From Streptomyces asiaticus (GTDB lineage: Bacteria > Actinomycetota > Actinomycetes > Streptomycetales > Streptomycetaceae): DNA of 64,000 nucleotides. This document shows positions 24,845-33,132 of this stretch, one piece after another. Position 1 is the first letter of the stretch, and the number at the start of each line of letters is the position of its first letter. A program made the translations under genes and the position numbers. Below the pieces are notes generated by a model that worked only from the letters and a program-made list of their open reading frames with translations, ran no database searches and was not told the DNA's origin. The stretch spans positions 496,001 to 560,000 of the forward strand of contig NZ_JAGSHX010000001.1 of assembly GCF_018138715.1 (NCBI RefSeq), given 5' to 3'.

Positions 24845-25400
24845 GGCTCTGTCGGGGATCTTGTGACGTACCAAGTCTGAACTGCGCATCTACTGGGTGT
24901 GCGGTTCAGGGGGTTTGGAGTGGTTGCTACCGTATTTAGCCGATGTGGTGGTCGAGTCGATCGAATGTGCGGTCAGTACGGTCACGTTCTGCGCGTACTC
25001 CGCAGTGCCGACGGTGCCGTGCCCAAGATGCGGGGTGGTGTCGTGGCGTGTGCACGGCCGGTACGCGCGCCGGCTCGCTGACGCGCCCTTCGGCGGAGTC
25101 CCAGCGGTGACCGAACTCGTGGTGCGCCGGTTCAAGTGCCTCAATCCGCAGTGTCCAGCGTTGACGTTCGCCGAGCAGGTCGAGGGGCTGACCAGCCCGC
25201 ATGGCCGGTACACGCCGCGGCTGAGCGCACTGCTCACCTCGATCGCCGCATGTCTGGCGGGCCGGCCGGGTGCGCGGCTCGCAACCCGCGCTAAGCATTC
25301 GCGTCGCCAAGGACAAACCGCTGGACCTCCTCCGACGGTTACCGGAGTTGCCGCAGGCCAGCGTGCGCGTCCTCGGGGTCGACGACTACTTGTCGCGATC
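24845..25400 (+). mobile_element. ISL3-family insertion sequence remnant
   Basis: GGGCTCTGTCGGGGATCTT at 24848 looks like a left ISL3 terminal repeat. The transposase follows with CPRCGVVSWRVHGRYARRLA and FKCLNPQCPALTF (ISL3 zinc finger). Near 25283 the frame breaks, and the neighbouring frame continues with AKDKPLDLLRRLPELPQASV and RVLGVDDYLSR, the start of the DDE domain (first Asp pair in GVDD). It ends at the convergent HxlR gene, so the main catalytic part and right end are gone. Confidence 0.75.
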
Positions 25401-25820
25401 CGTGGAGTCAGGAGGAGGTCGATTCGCGTGGTCGTAGGCTTCCTGCGACGCTGACACGTCGCCGAGGTGCGCGATCGACCATTCCTGTAGTGCGCGCAGT
25501 GGCTCGCGCAGGGTGCGGCCCGCCTCGGTGAGCGCGTACTCGACGCGGACCGGAACTTCGGGGTAGACGGTGCGGCGCACGAGCCCGTCTCGTTCGAGCC
25601 CGCGGAGAGTCTGGGTGAGCATCTTCTGCGAGACGCCCTCAATGCGTCGGCGCAGCTCTGAGAAGCGGGCGTTGCCGTCCCAGAGGGCGCCCACTATGAG
25701 CACCGTCCAACGGTCGCCAATGCGATCCAGTATGTGGCGAGTCGGGCAGTCCGCGCGGTAGGGGCTGCCGCGGAGCACCGACTCGGCCTGGGTGGTTACC
25801 ACAAAGTGCCTTCTTCCCAT
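25386..25820 (-). CDS. HxlR-family regulator
   Basis: 144 aa winged-helix regulator. CPTRHILDRIGDRWTVLIVG opens the domain, FSELRRRIEGVSQKMLTQTL is the recognition helix and VRVEYALTEAGRTL the wing. ATG at 25820 is preferred; the frame stays open ten codons upstream. Divergent from the NAD(P)-binding reductase with about 70 bp between, the usual pairing for HxlR repressors responding to reactive electrophiles, so it probably controls that gene. Its 3' end overlaps the ISL3 remnant. Confidence 0.87.
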   Translation of the reverse strand: MGRRHFVVTTQAESVLRGSPYRADCPTRHILDRIGDRWTVLIVGALWDGNARFSELRRRIEGVSQKMLTQTLRGLERDGLVRRTVYPEVPVRVEYALTEAGRTLREPLRALQEWSIAHLGDVSASQEAYDHANRPPPDSTDRDK

Positions 25821-25891
25821 TGGAGAGCTGCATTCATACGGTAATCGCAACGCGTCCGTCTGACGCCACCCGTCCCGTAGAAAGGCACGTC

Positions 25892-26539
25892 GTGTCTCGC
25901 ATTACCGTCATCGGCGGCACAGGCTATGCCGGTTCGGCCATCGTTGCGGAGGCCGCTGCTCGCGGTCACCAGGTCACCGCCCTGAGCCGCTCGCTCCCCG
26001 ACGCGCCCATCCCGAACGTGACCTATGTCCAAGGCGACGCCACCGACGAAGCAACGCTCTCGGCACCCATTGAGGGCGCGGACGTCGTAGTGGGCGCACT
26101 CGCCCCACGCGGCCCGCTGGCCGGCACCTTCCGCGACGTCTACCGCACCATCGCGCGTCTGGCCGATACCGCAGGCGTACCCCTGTTCGTCGTCGGCGGC
26201 TACTCGTCGCTGCGCCCTGCACCCGGGGCGGATCGCTTCGTCACCGACCTCAGCCACATCCCCGCAGAGCTCCACGAAGAGATCCGCGCCGGGGCGGCGC
26301 TCATCATTGAGGACCTCCCGGCCACGCCCGCGACACTCGACTGGGCCTTTGTGAGCCCGGCGCTCAGGTTCGGCGCACATATGCCCGGCGAACGACTCGG
26401 CCATTATCGGCTCGGCGACGACGTCGCGGTCCAGCCCGAGGACGGCGGCGCGATCTCCGCCGCGGACTATGCCCTCGGGCTCGTCGACCTGATCGAGAAA
26501 GGCGACCACCACAGGGCACAGGTCAACCTCGGCCACTGA
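25892..26539 (+). CDS. NAD(P)H-binding atypical SDR (YwnB/NmrA-like)
   Basis: 215 aa. The Rossmann site is ITVIGGTGYAGSAIVAEAAA, followed by VTYVQGDATDEATL and VVVGALAPRGPLAG; it lacks the classical Tyr-x3-Lys dyad. GTG at 25892 is chosen, with GAAAGG upstream and the nucleotide-binding motif starting at residue 4. Such proteins act as flavin or NADPH-dependent reductases or redox sensors. Under the divergent HxlR regulator. Confidence 0.82.
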   Translation: MSRITVIGGTGYAGSAIVAEAAARGHQVTALSRSLPDAPIPNVTYVQGDATDEATLSAPIEGADVVVGALAPRGPLAGTFRDVYRTIARLADTAGVPLFVVGGYSSLRPAPGADRFVTDLSHIPAELHEEIRAGAALIIEDLPATPATLDWAFVSPALRFGAHMPGERLGHYRLGDDVAVQPEDGGAISAADYALGLVDLIEKGDHHRAQVNLGH

Positions 26540-26554
26540 GGTGATCCCAGCGAG

Positions 26555-26760
26555 ATTCAGTTCGCTGTCCGGCGCTCGAAGCGTGTGATGACGAGGGCGG
26601 TCCGGGCGGTCTGAAAGAATCCTTCTGGGGACTGATCGCGACGTGTTCGAGCGCGTTCCAGCGCTCGGTGAGCAGGGTGAAGCCGCGCTCGCCGAGGCCA
26701 CAAAGGCTGCGCGGGATGAGGCGCCCCGGGTCCCATCCACAGCTGCAGGTAATCCGGAAC
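26555..26760 (-). mobile_element. IS5-like transposase C-terminal remnant
   Basis: On the minus strand GERGFTLLTERWNALEHVAI SPQK resembles the C-terminal LL-x-x-W-x-AL-x-x-V-x-x-P end of IS5-type DDE transposases. A neighbouring frame continues QTARTALVITRFERRTAN to a stop. Short and frameshifted; the assignment is tentative. Confidence 0.35.
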
Positions 26761-26764
26761 CGAA

Positions 26765-26983
26765 GTGCGTTTCAGGGACGTGCTCGAAACCGCCCACGCC
26801 CGCGCTCTCGCCGAAACGGGCCTGCCCCAACCCATCGCACAGTTACTGGCCGACGCCGACCAGGGCATCCGACGCGGCGGCCGCTACACCGACAGCGGCG
26901 ACCTCACCCGCCTGAGCGGACGGCAGACAACCTCGCTCGCCGCCACTATCACCACAGCCCTCACTGCCCCCGCCGCGGCCTGA
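26765..26983 (+). pseudogene. C-terminal fragment of an SDR/NmrA-type reductase
   Basis: LPQPIAQLLADADQGIRRGG RYTDSGDL with LTRLSGRQTTSLAATI resembles the C-terminal tail common to NAD(P)-binding SDR-like oxidoreductases (D-x-G-x-L-x-x-L-x-GR-x-T). The nucleotide-binding part is absent. It may be the tail of a gene related to its left neighbour. Confidence 0.5.
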
Positions 26984-27021
26984 CCGACTGGCGCCCGAGC
27001 GTAAGGAAGGCATGCTCCATC

Positions 27022-28278
27022 ATGGCTGATGAATATGAGAAGACGCACTACCGGGGATTCGGACCCGTCCGCGGCCTGCCGATCCAGGACGCCCGGGTGG
27101 ATCTCTCCGCCCTTCCCCCGGATCTCCAGGCGGTAGTACAGGAGTCGTTCCCGCCCGTGCTCGAGAGGGCGAAGGAGCCGCTGGTCGGCATCACGACGGA
27201 CGGGCACGTGGTACCCGATCTTTTCGCCCTCCAGGACACCGGCTGGAATCCCGAGCCCGCGAGGAAGGCGGCGACCGCCTTCCTCGACTGCCTCACTCCC
27301 GCGCAGCGCGAAGACGTCCTATTCGCCGTCGACGCGGACGAATGGCGTATGTGGATCAATGCCTTTCCGAACTGGGATCCGCACGGCCTGCGCCTGGAGG
27401 ACCTTGAGCCCGCGCAGCGCGAGCATGCGCTCGCGATCCTCGAGGCATCCTTATCCGCCACCGGCTTCTCCGACGCTCGGACGGCGATGAAACTCAACGC
27501 CGCGCTCGGCGAGCTGATCGACCAGTACCGCGACACCCTGACCGAATACTGTTATTTCTTCGCAGTGTTCGGCACCCCCTCGGCAACGGAGCCGTGGGGA
27601 TGGCAACTGTGGGGCCACCACCTCGACGTGCACTGCTTCATCATCGGCCGGCAGATGGTCCTCACCCCGACCTTCATCGGCGCCGAGCCCACCGAGGCCG
27701 ACCGCGGTACCCACAAGGGCTTGCGCCTGTTCGACGAGCAGCGGACGGCCGGTCTCGACCTGCGGCGCAGCTTGCACCCTGAACAGGCACGTCAGGCCGT
27801 TCTCTACACATCGATCCGGGGGCAGGACTTGCCCGCCGAACTCGCCGACCCGGTCAACGGCAGGCACCTGGGTGGCGCCGCCCAAGACAACCGCGTCATC
27901 CCCTACGCGGGGCTACCGGCCAGCGGACTCTCCCACAGGCAACGGGAGTCGCTGCTCCACTTGGTGAAGACCTACGCGCAGCGACTCCCGGACGGTCCCG
28001 CCGCCGCGTTCATGGAAAGCATCGAGCAGCATCTCGACGACACGCACATCGCCTGGATCGGCGGGAGCGGCGACGATGACGCCTTCTACTACCGCGTCCA
28101 CAGCCCCGTCGTCCTGATCGAATACGACTGCCACCAAGGTGTCTTCCTCGACAACGACCAGCCCGAACCGTTCCACGTCCACACCATCGTGCGCACCCCC
28201 AACGGTGGCGACTACGGACGCGACCTGCTGCGCCGACACCTCGCCCGCCACCATCCACGGCAACGCATCGGACGCTGA
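27022..28278 (+). CDS. DUF3500 family protein
   Basis: 418 aa protein of the uncharacterised DUF3500 family. Diagnostic segments: DEWRMWINAFPNWDPHGLRL, YYFAVFG-type core CYFFAVFGTPSATEPWGWQL, WGHHLDVHCFIIGRQMVLTP, FIGAEP, and the C-terminal YYRVHSPVVLIEYDCHQGVF with HVHTIVRTPNGGDYG. The conserved His and Glu residues (WGHHL, FIGAEP, HVHTI) could form a metal or catalytic site. No signal peptide. AAGGAAGG lies about 11 bases before the ATG. Stands alone between island debris and the Hsp20 gene. Confidence 0.8.
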   Translation: MADEYEKTHYRGFGPVRGLPIQDARVDLSALPPDLQAVVQESFPPVLERAKEPLVGITTDGHVVPDLFALQDTGWNPEPARKAATAFLDCLTPAQREDVLFAVDADEWRMWINAFPNWDPHGLRLEDLEPAQREHALAILEASLSATGFSDARTAMKLNAALGELIDQYRDTLTEYCYFFAVFGTPSATEPWGWQLWGHHLDVHCFIIGRQMVLTPTFIGAEPTEADRGTHKGLRLFDEQRTAGLDLRRSLHPEQARQAVLYTSIRGQDLPAELADPVNGRHLGGAAQDNRVIPYAGLPASGLSHRQRESLLHLVKTYAQRLPDGPAAAFMESIEQHLDDTHIAWIGGSGDDDAFYYRVHSPVVLIEYDCHQGVFLDNDQPEPFHVHTIVRTPNGGDYGRDLLRRHLARHHPRQRIGR

Positions 28279-28410
28279 CTACCACTCGCCCGACCCAGAC
28301 CGCGCCGAGCGCTCCCATTCGTGGGGCCCATGCTTGGATCCAACGCATGGTCCCACTTCGTAGCCCCCAGGCGGTGAGCTGGCCGGCTCTCCCCCGGTGG
28401 CGGGAAGGGG

Positions 28411-28899
28411 TCAGTCACCTGTGGTGATCTCGATGTGCCGGGGCTTGGCCGCCGCCACCTTGGGGATCTCCACGCTCAGCACGCCGTCGTGCAGAGCCGC
28501 GCGGACGCTGTCGGCGTCGATCTCACCCGGGAGAAGAGCCCGGTACTCGAAACGGCCGGTACGGCGGGTGCCGCGCCGCAGGACGTCGGCGCGTTCGCGT
28601 TCCTTGAGCTCGCCGCTGATGACCAGTTCCTGCCCCGCCATCTCGATGTCGACATCCTCGCGCTTGACGCCGGGGAGGCCGGCTTCGATCTGGTAAGCGT
28701 CATCGGTCTCGGAGACGTCGGCCGACGGCGACCACGTTGTCCCCTCGGTCATCGGCGTCAGGGAACCCACCGTGGACTCCAGCAGGCTGCCCATGCGGCT
28801 GAACAGGTCGTCGAACTCCGCGAGAGGGCCCGTGGTCCAGCCCGGGTGACGGCGTTCCGCCAGCGGCGCCCGGCTGACGCGTCGCACAGGAAGCGTCAT
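28411..28899 (-). CDS. Hsp20/alpha-crystallin small heat-shock protein
   Basis: 162 aa ATP-independent chaperone. The alpha-crystallin domain spans about residues 52-145: WSPSADVSETDDAYQIEAGL and PGVKREDVDIEM, with the closing LHDGVLSVEIPKV (the G-V-L motif). The N-terminal arm is short and hydrophobic. Upstream, 28915-28965 is unusually AT-rich for this genome (TATAAT-like strings on both strands), consistent with a regulated promoter; the RheA/CIRCE-type operator was not found. Likely part of a stress cluster with the STAS and DUF2267 genes to the right. Confidence 0.9.
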   Translation of the reverse strand: MTLPVRRVSRAPLAERRHPGWTTGPLAEFDDLFSRMGSLLESTVGSLTPMTEGTTWSPSADVSETDDAYQIEAGLPGVKREDVDIEMAGQELVISGELKERERADVLRRGTRRTGRFEYRALLPGEIDADSVRAALHDGVLSVEIPKVAAAKPRHIEITTGD

Positions 28900-29336
28900 C
28901 TTCGTTCAGGTCCGTCCTTTGCTCTTCTTCTATTCTATTTCGCGCCCAAATATAATGACCCTGTCCGACCGTCTCCGGTCAGGGCATGGCCGTGCCTCCC
29001 CGCCCCCGTCGAGGGGAGTACCGCCTGGTTCGGCTGGTGAGGACGCCTATTCCACTGCGGGTCACCTCGCCTCCGGCCGTCACAACGTCCATCGCACGTT
29101 CTGTTCCGCGAGGCGCCACCTCAGAGATTTCTCGCGGGGAAGATCAGAACAGGCTTGTCGACATGCTCGAAATTTGGTATATGCGGGTGTATAGGGGTGG
29201 CGAAAGCGGGGAATGAAGATCAGGGGATAAGCAACGGCTACGCCTTGACGAGGCGGAGCCGTGCAACATCGGAATCCCGGCAAGCGCAGGAGTTCAGAGC
29301 TGCTCCGGCATCCTGTCGGAGTTGGGAGTGACATCG
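28900..29336. other. Intergenic region between Hsp20 and STAS genes
   Basis: About 440 bp without a convincing gene. The left part is the AT-rich Hsp20 promoter. Around 29175-29200 the string GGTATATGCGGGTGTATAGG could contain a stress sigma-factor -10 (GGGTNT type), but a matching -35 is not clear. Possible short peptides in the middle lack coding bias. Confidence 0.5.
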
Positions 29337-29723
29337 ATGGACGCGCTGAAGATTTCTTTCCATGGCCAGGCCGTGTGGCCGGTCATCCAGGTGGCCGGGC
29401 AGCTCGACCCCGAGACGCGGGACCAGCTGCGCCACCAGCTCGATCAGCTCATTGCCACGCGCAATCCGGCCAGAGTCATTGTCGACTTCTCCCAGCTGCG
29501 CCTCTGTGACGCCAGTGGTCTGAGCGCGCTCATAGCCGCGAACCGGGAAGCCCGGAGGCGCCACGGTGAACTTCGTCTGGTGTGCCCGGAGGGGAAGGTC
29601 CGGCGACTGCTGAGACTCACGCAAATAGCCCGGATGATTCCGGTCTTCGACAGCGTCCCCCAGGCCATCGCCAACGGCGAAAGCAGCCTATACCCCACCG
29701 CACTGCGCCAAGGAATGCAGTGA
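29337..29723 (+). CDS. STAS-domain anti-sigma factor antagonist
   Basis: 128 aa single STAS domain as in SpoIIAA/RsbV/BldG proteins. WPVIQVAGQLDPETRDQLRH opens it, and VIVDFSQLRLCDASGLSALI holds the phosphorylatable Ser in the D-A-S-G motif. The C-terminal helix ends in a short tail. It would bind an anti-sigma kinase when dephosphorylated and release a stress sigma factor. ATG at 29337 has GGGAG nine bases upstream; the partner kinase is not adjacent. Confidence 0.88.
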   Translation: MDALKISFHGQAVWPVIQVAGQLDPETRDQLRHQLDQLIATRNPARVIVDFSQLRLCDASGLSALIAANREARRRHGELRLVCPEGKVRRLLRLTQIARMIPVFDSVPQAIANGESSLYPTALRQGMQ

Positions 29724-30132
29724 GCGGCCGCATGGCCGAAAGGAGCCGACCGCACCGACTCCCGCAGCCAGCGAGGCCCGGACCCGGGGCGGATCGGTCG
29801 GCGGAGGGGCGAAGGACTGCCGTACCTCTTGCCCCATTCGATGACGGCGCCGGGCAGGGGGTAGCCGATCTCTTCGGCCGAGGTTCCACGGAGGACCTGA
29901 TCGACTTCTGTTCTTGGTACTCACGGTTCTGGTGCTCACCGCTCGAAAACCTTCTTGCGGATCGGGGAACGGGCAGCTCGCTGGGTACTCGGAACCGCGA
30001 ATACCGCGGTACAAGCCAAGGAGGGCGTCGCACTCGTTCCGGCACTGAGTGTGGTTTCCGATGCCCTTGCCCCGCATGCGTCGGGCGACGTAGGCCACTG
30101 ATCGCCGTCACTCCCGACGATGAGGTAAAAGA
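29724..30132. other. No recognisable gene
   Basis: Frames are open on both strands, but none shows a family motif, a ribosome-binding site or consistent third-position GC. Likely non-coding or decayed. Confidence 0.5.
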
Positions 30133-30173
30133 GCCGGAAGAGAACGGGCCTCCTGGGTCCGTTCTCTTCCGGC
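30133..30173 (+). terminator. Hairpin with 15-bp perfect stem
   Basis: GCCGGAAGAGAACGG and CCGTTCTCTTCCGGC pair perfectly around an 11-base loop, about 410 bases after the STAS gene and 50 bases before the DUF2267 gene. Could end the STAS transcript or act as an RNA structure in the DUF2267 leader. Confidence 0.7.
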
Positions 30174-30226
30174 CACGCCGAGCGAGCCGGCGATAGCACC
30201 GGGCCCCGCATATCGGGAGGATGATC

Positions 30227-30622
30227 GTGCGCATGCAGTGGGAGGCGTTCCTGACGGCGGTCCAGGAGCGGGGTGAATACCCTTCACCGCAGGAGGCCGA
30301 GCGGTCGTCGCGCGTCGTCCTCGCTCTGCTGGGAGCTCACCTGGTGGGCGATGTGCGAGCCGAGCTGGCCGCCCGGCTCCCGGAGACGTTCGCGCTGGTA
30401 CTGCTCAACCCGCTCCAGGCGCATGAACCGCTCTCGCCCGAGCGGTTCATTCGTGCGACGGCGGCATGGATCGAGGGAGCCAGCGAGCAGACCGCGACAT
30501 GGGATGTCAGCGCCGTGCTCAGCGTCGTGGCCGACCTCGTCGGCGAAGACCTGCTGAACCGGATCCTGCTGCAGCTTCCCTCGGGCTACGACCTGCTGTT
30601 CGGCCGGCCGCTACCCGGCTGA
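30227..30622 (+). CDS. DUF2267 protein
   Basis: 131 aa, all-helical DUF2267 domain. WEAFLTAVQERGEYPSPQEA begins it, followed by VVLALLGAHLVGDVRAELAA RLPE and a second repeat around SAVLSVVADLVGEDLLNRIL with QLPSGYDLLFG. Two related halves are typical. Function unknown, often near stress or oxygen-response genes. GTG at 30227 is preferred: GGGAGG ends six bases earlier, whereas ATG 30221 touches it. Confidence 0.82.
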   Translation: MRMQWEAFLTAVQERGEYPSPQEAERSSRVVLALLGAHLVGDVRAELAARLPETFALVLLNPLQAHEPLSPERFIRATAAWIEGASEQTATWDVSAVLSVVADLVGEDLLNRILLQLPSGYDLLFGRPLPG

Positions 30623-30976
30623 TTCGCATGGCTGCGCCCCGTGGTCGCGCACCGGCGCGGCAGCCGGAACGGCGGACAGCGGCGCGGACAGACGTGGCCA
30701 CGTCATCCAGTGCGGCGACGGAGCATGCACGCACCACACCGGGAGACGAGTCGTGAATGAAGCCAGGGGGACCTGCGGCCGTAAGCAGGCCGCCCGGTCG
30801 CCCACAGTCGACGGGACCGTGACCGGCGGCACGAGATCGCGCGACGAATGCTGCTGACGCAGACATGTCCGAGCACACCAGCAGCCGCAACGCTTGAGCT
30901 CCGCTCCGTGGCCCCCAGCGGTGGGCCGTTCGACGCGCCTGGTAGTCGGCAGCTCACGTGCGGTGCTGTGCGCGTA
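30623..30976. other. No recognisable gene
   Basis: 354 bp with no motif-bearing frame on either strand. The start of a region of gene scraps. Confidence 0.45.
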
Positions 30977-31117
30977 TCAGGGCCCGGTCGGGGGGTCGGG
31001 CTCCCCGCCGTCGGCATCGAACACCTTGGTGAAGGCGGCCCCGCATCCACAGCGGGAGTGCTCGATCAGTTTCCCGTCTTCCGACACGCTCAGCCCCTGG
31101 CTGAGCCGCACATGCAC
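30977..31117 (-). CDS. Small cysteine-containing protein, 46 aa, unknown
   Basis: GTG at 31117 (or 31111) to TGA at 30977-30979. The peptide VHVRLSQGLSVSEDGKLIEH continues SRCGCGAAFTKVFDADGGEP, with a C-G-C cluster. Nearly every third base is G or C and the peptide is acidic and soluble, so coding is plausible, but there is no clear ribosome-binding site. Might be a fragment of a larger zinc- or iron-binding protein. Confidence 0.3.
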   Translation of the reverse strand: MHVRLSQGLSVSEDGKLIEHSRCGCGAAFTKVFDADGGEPDPPTGP

Positions 31118-31149
31118 ATGTTCGCCCAGCCGGGCTCTCGGCCGGCGGA

Positions 31150-31411
31150 CCGGTTGTCACGTCGCAGGATGACGAACACCCTGGTCACGGTAGTCTCCGC
31201 AACGACGGCGACCGCAACCTCGTATCTGGCGGCTTACCGTGTCGACGGCTATGTCGACGGGATGCTCCCGCCGCGGCTCCCCGCCAACATCGGCCACTAC
31301 GAGGACACGTTTCAGCAGGTCAACGGCGACTGGCTCCTCGCCTCCCAAGCCGTGTTCCTGCCTTTTGGCGGCGGTACGGAGCATCTGTCCACCGTGCCTC
31401 GCGACGCGTGA
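31150..31411 (+). pseudogene. SnoaL/NTF2-like protein, C-terminal remnant
   Basis: TATATSYLAAYRVDGYVDGM, then LPANIGHYEDTFQQVNGDWL and LASQAVFLPFGG match the second half of a SnoaL-like cone fold (GHYED-x-F...G-x-W-x-x-S). The first half is missing; ATG 31169 is inside the fold. Probably inactive. Confidence 0.6.
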
Positions 31412-31652
31412 GAACGGATTACCGCATGGGTGGACGCAACCTTTGGTGACCACTGGTAGTCCCCGGTCCGCGTTCACCGAGCTGGGCGCGCTCGCACAGG
31501 CATGCGCGAAGCGCACCACCAGCCTGTGAGCGAATGGCGGCACGAGCTGCCGCGCGACTGAACCTCCTGGAATGTGCTCTGCGTCGAGGGACTCCAGCTC
31601 TGGCATGGAGCCCCTCAAGCCGCTCTCGGCGACCGCTCAGAGTCAGTTGGCG
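31412..31652. other. No recognised gene
   Basis: A minus-strand frame contains MPELESLDAEHIPGGSVARQ and may be another N-terminal gene scrap, but no family could be named. Confidence 0.35.
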
Positions 31653-31990
31653 TCACAGTGCGGTGTCCGTCTCCTTGGCTAGCGTCCGCAGAAGGCGGCC
31701 CTGGAACGCCTCGTCGTGGATGGCGCGGTGCGGCTGCTGTTGCCGACGGCGGTACCAGTATCCGCCGGCGGTCAGGGCCTCGGGGTCATCGCTTGCCGCG
31801 AGCCACTCCTGCGTGCGACGACCGAGTTCCAGATCGTCCGGTGCGCTTGGTCCGCCCATCGTGGTCGGCACCCAGCCCCGGTCCACGGCGTTGCTCAGCA
31901 CGCCGGGGCGCAGGCGGGCCACCGCCGCCGCGAGTGTCGTGACCAACAGCTTGCTGTCGGCGTACGAGCCCCGGACCGTTTTGTTCGCCC
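31653..31990 (-). pseudogene. Short-chain dehydrogenase, C-terminal half
   Basis: YADSKLLVTTLAAAVARLRP starts at the catalytic Tyr-x3-Lys, followed by SNAVDRGWVPTTMGG (the N-x-V-x-P-G-type site, with R for P) and DDLELGRRTQEWLAASDDPE. The cofactor-binding N-terminal half is replaced by the tail of an HxlR-like gene. No start codon is appropriate. Confidence 0.7.
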
Positions 31991-32084
31991 AACGCGACGA
32001 CGGCACCGTCGACGGCCAAGGCCCGGTGACGAGATGGTTCGGGCCTCGGCCCTGGCGGGCGCCTTCGATGGCATCGAGATGGGC

Positions 32085-32400
32085 CACACAAGGTCCGCGT
32101 GCTGTTCAGGCCACTCCGCCAGTGGCATGAAAGCTGTCAGCAGCTCGTCGGCAGCTGACGTCAGTTGGTAGCGGGCACGGTAGGGAAATGTGGGCTCGCG
32201 GTGGCGCTCGACGAGTTCCTCTCGCTCCAGACGCCTTAGGGTCCGGTTCAATACGCTTTCTTGAAGGTAGCGGTGCCGAGTCTCCGACCAGCCATCTTCA
32301 TGGGTCTTTTCTCGGGTTGTGTCCAGCAATCCGGTGTACTGTTTGGGACCTTCTGCCAGTGCTACCAGGACGTCGGGTATCCATTCTCCATTGATCATGT
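32085..32400 (-). pseudogene. HxlR-like regulator, N-terminally truncated
   Basis: MINGEWIPDVLVALAEGPKQ, then YLQESVLNRTLRRLEREELV and YRARYQLTSAADELLTAFMP are the winged-helix core of an HxlR-type protein with an unusual insertion between helices. The usual 15-20 residue lead is cut at 32400, where a plus-strand TPR remnant begins, and no stop closes the gene before the SDR fragment. HxlR next to SDR suggests a formerly paired regulator/enzyme. Confidence 0.6.
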
Positions 32401-32726
32401 GGAGAGCCACTACCACTGGATGCGCGGCTACGTGCTGGCCCAGGCCGGAAGCCTGGAGGCCGCAGAAACCGCGCTGCGCACCGCCCACGAGATGCTGTCC
32501 TCCCGGCGTGCCGCGCTCTACGCCCACCAGGTCGGGGTGGAACTGGCGGCCGTGCTCCACCGGCAGGGGAAGGTGGCCGAGGCCGAAGAACTGCCGCCTC
32601 CTCGGCGACTTGCTGTACCGGACGGGCAAGATCGAGGCGGCCGTCAGCTCCTACCGGGCAGGGCTCAGCCATCAGGCGATCCCCGGAGCGACCACGCTCG
32701 GACCGGCACCCGTCATGCCCTTCTGA
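32401..32726 (+). pseudogene. TPR-domain remnant of a transcriptional regulator
   Basis: WMRGYVLAQAGSLEAAETAL, SRRAALYAHQVGVELAAVLH and RQGKVAEAEE are TPR helices. After a frameshift near 32590 the next frame continues RLLGDLLYRTGKIEAAVSSY RAGL and then stops. Resembles the C-terminal part of streptomycete HTH-TPR regulators; the DNA-binding part is absent. Confidence 0.55.
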
Positions 32727-33132
32727 GGGGCCGTTCACCCCCTGAGTCCGAGGACCCGCGCCTGAACGGGGACTTGTCAGGGACCTTCCATGTCGCTAAC
32801 TTAAATCGCTACATGGATCGAGTTAATAAGCGATTTACATACGGGATCGCCTTCGCTCGGAAGCACTGAGGCGGAGCTGTGTCCCGCCCTGCACCGGCCC
32901 GCGCGATGGCGTGTGCTGGTCACTTCAACCGCCCTGCTCCGGACGGCAGTTCACGTCGCAACGAGGCGGTAGCGACTGCGCCGCCTTTGGCACCCGCTCC
33001 GTAACACCAGCCGGATTGTGGTCCGTGTAACGCACCTCGGCGCCGCACGCGCCGCCCGTCCGGCGAACGGTCGCGGCCGACCGTCGTGGTCGGCCGTATC
33101 CCCCCACCGATCCAGGTACAAGGAGAGCGCTG
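32727..33132. other. Intergenic region with AT-rich inverted repeat
   Basis: AAATCGCT (32803-32810) and AGCGATTT (32829-32836) form an 8 bp inverted repeat inside a 45-base AT-rich patch (TTAAATCGCTACATGG...AGTTAATAAGCG), very unlike its surroundings. Could be an operator or a foreign scrap. The right end holds the leader of the M64 peptidase gene. Confidence 0.5.

Noticed and set aside
29582..30196. Plus-strand 200-codon frame after the STAS gene
   Set aside because: It starts inside the STAS gene in another frame, contains the 15 bp hairpin and lacks coding bias.
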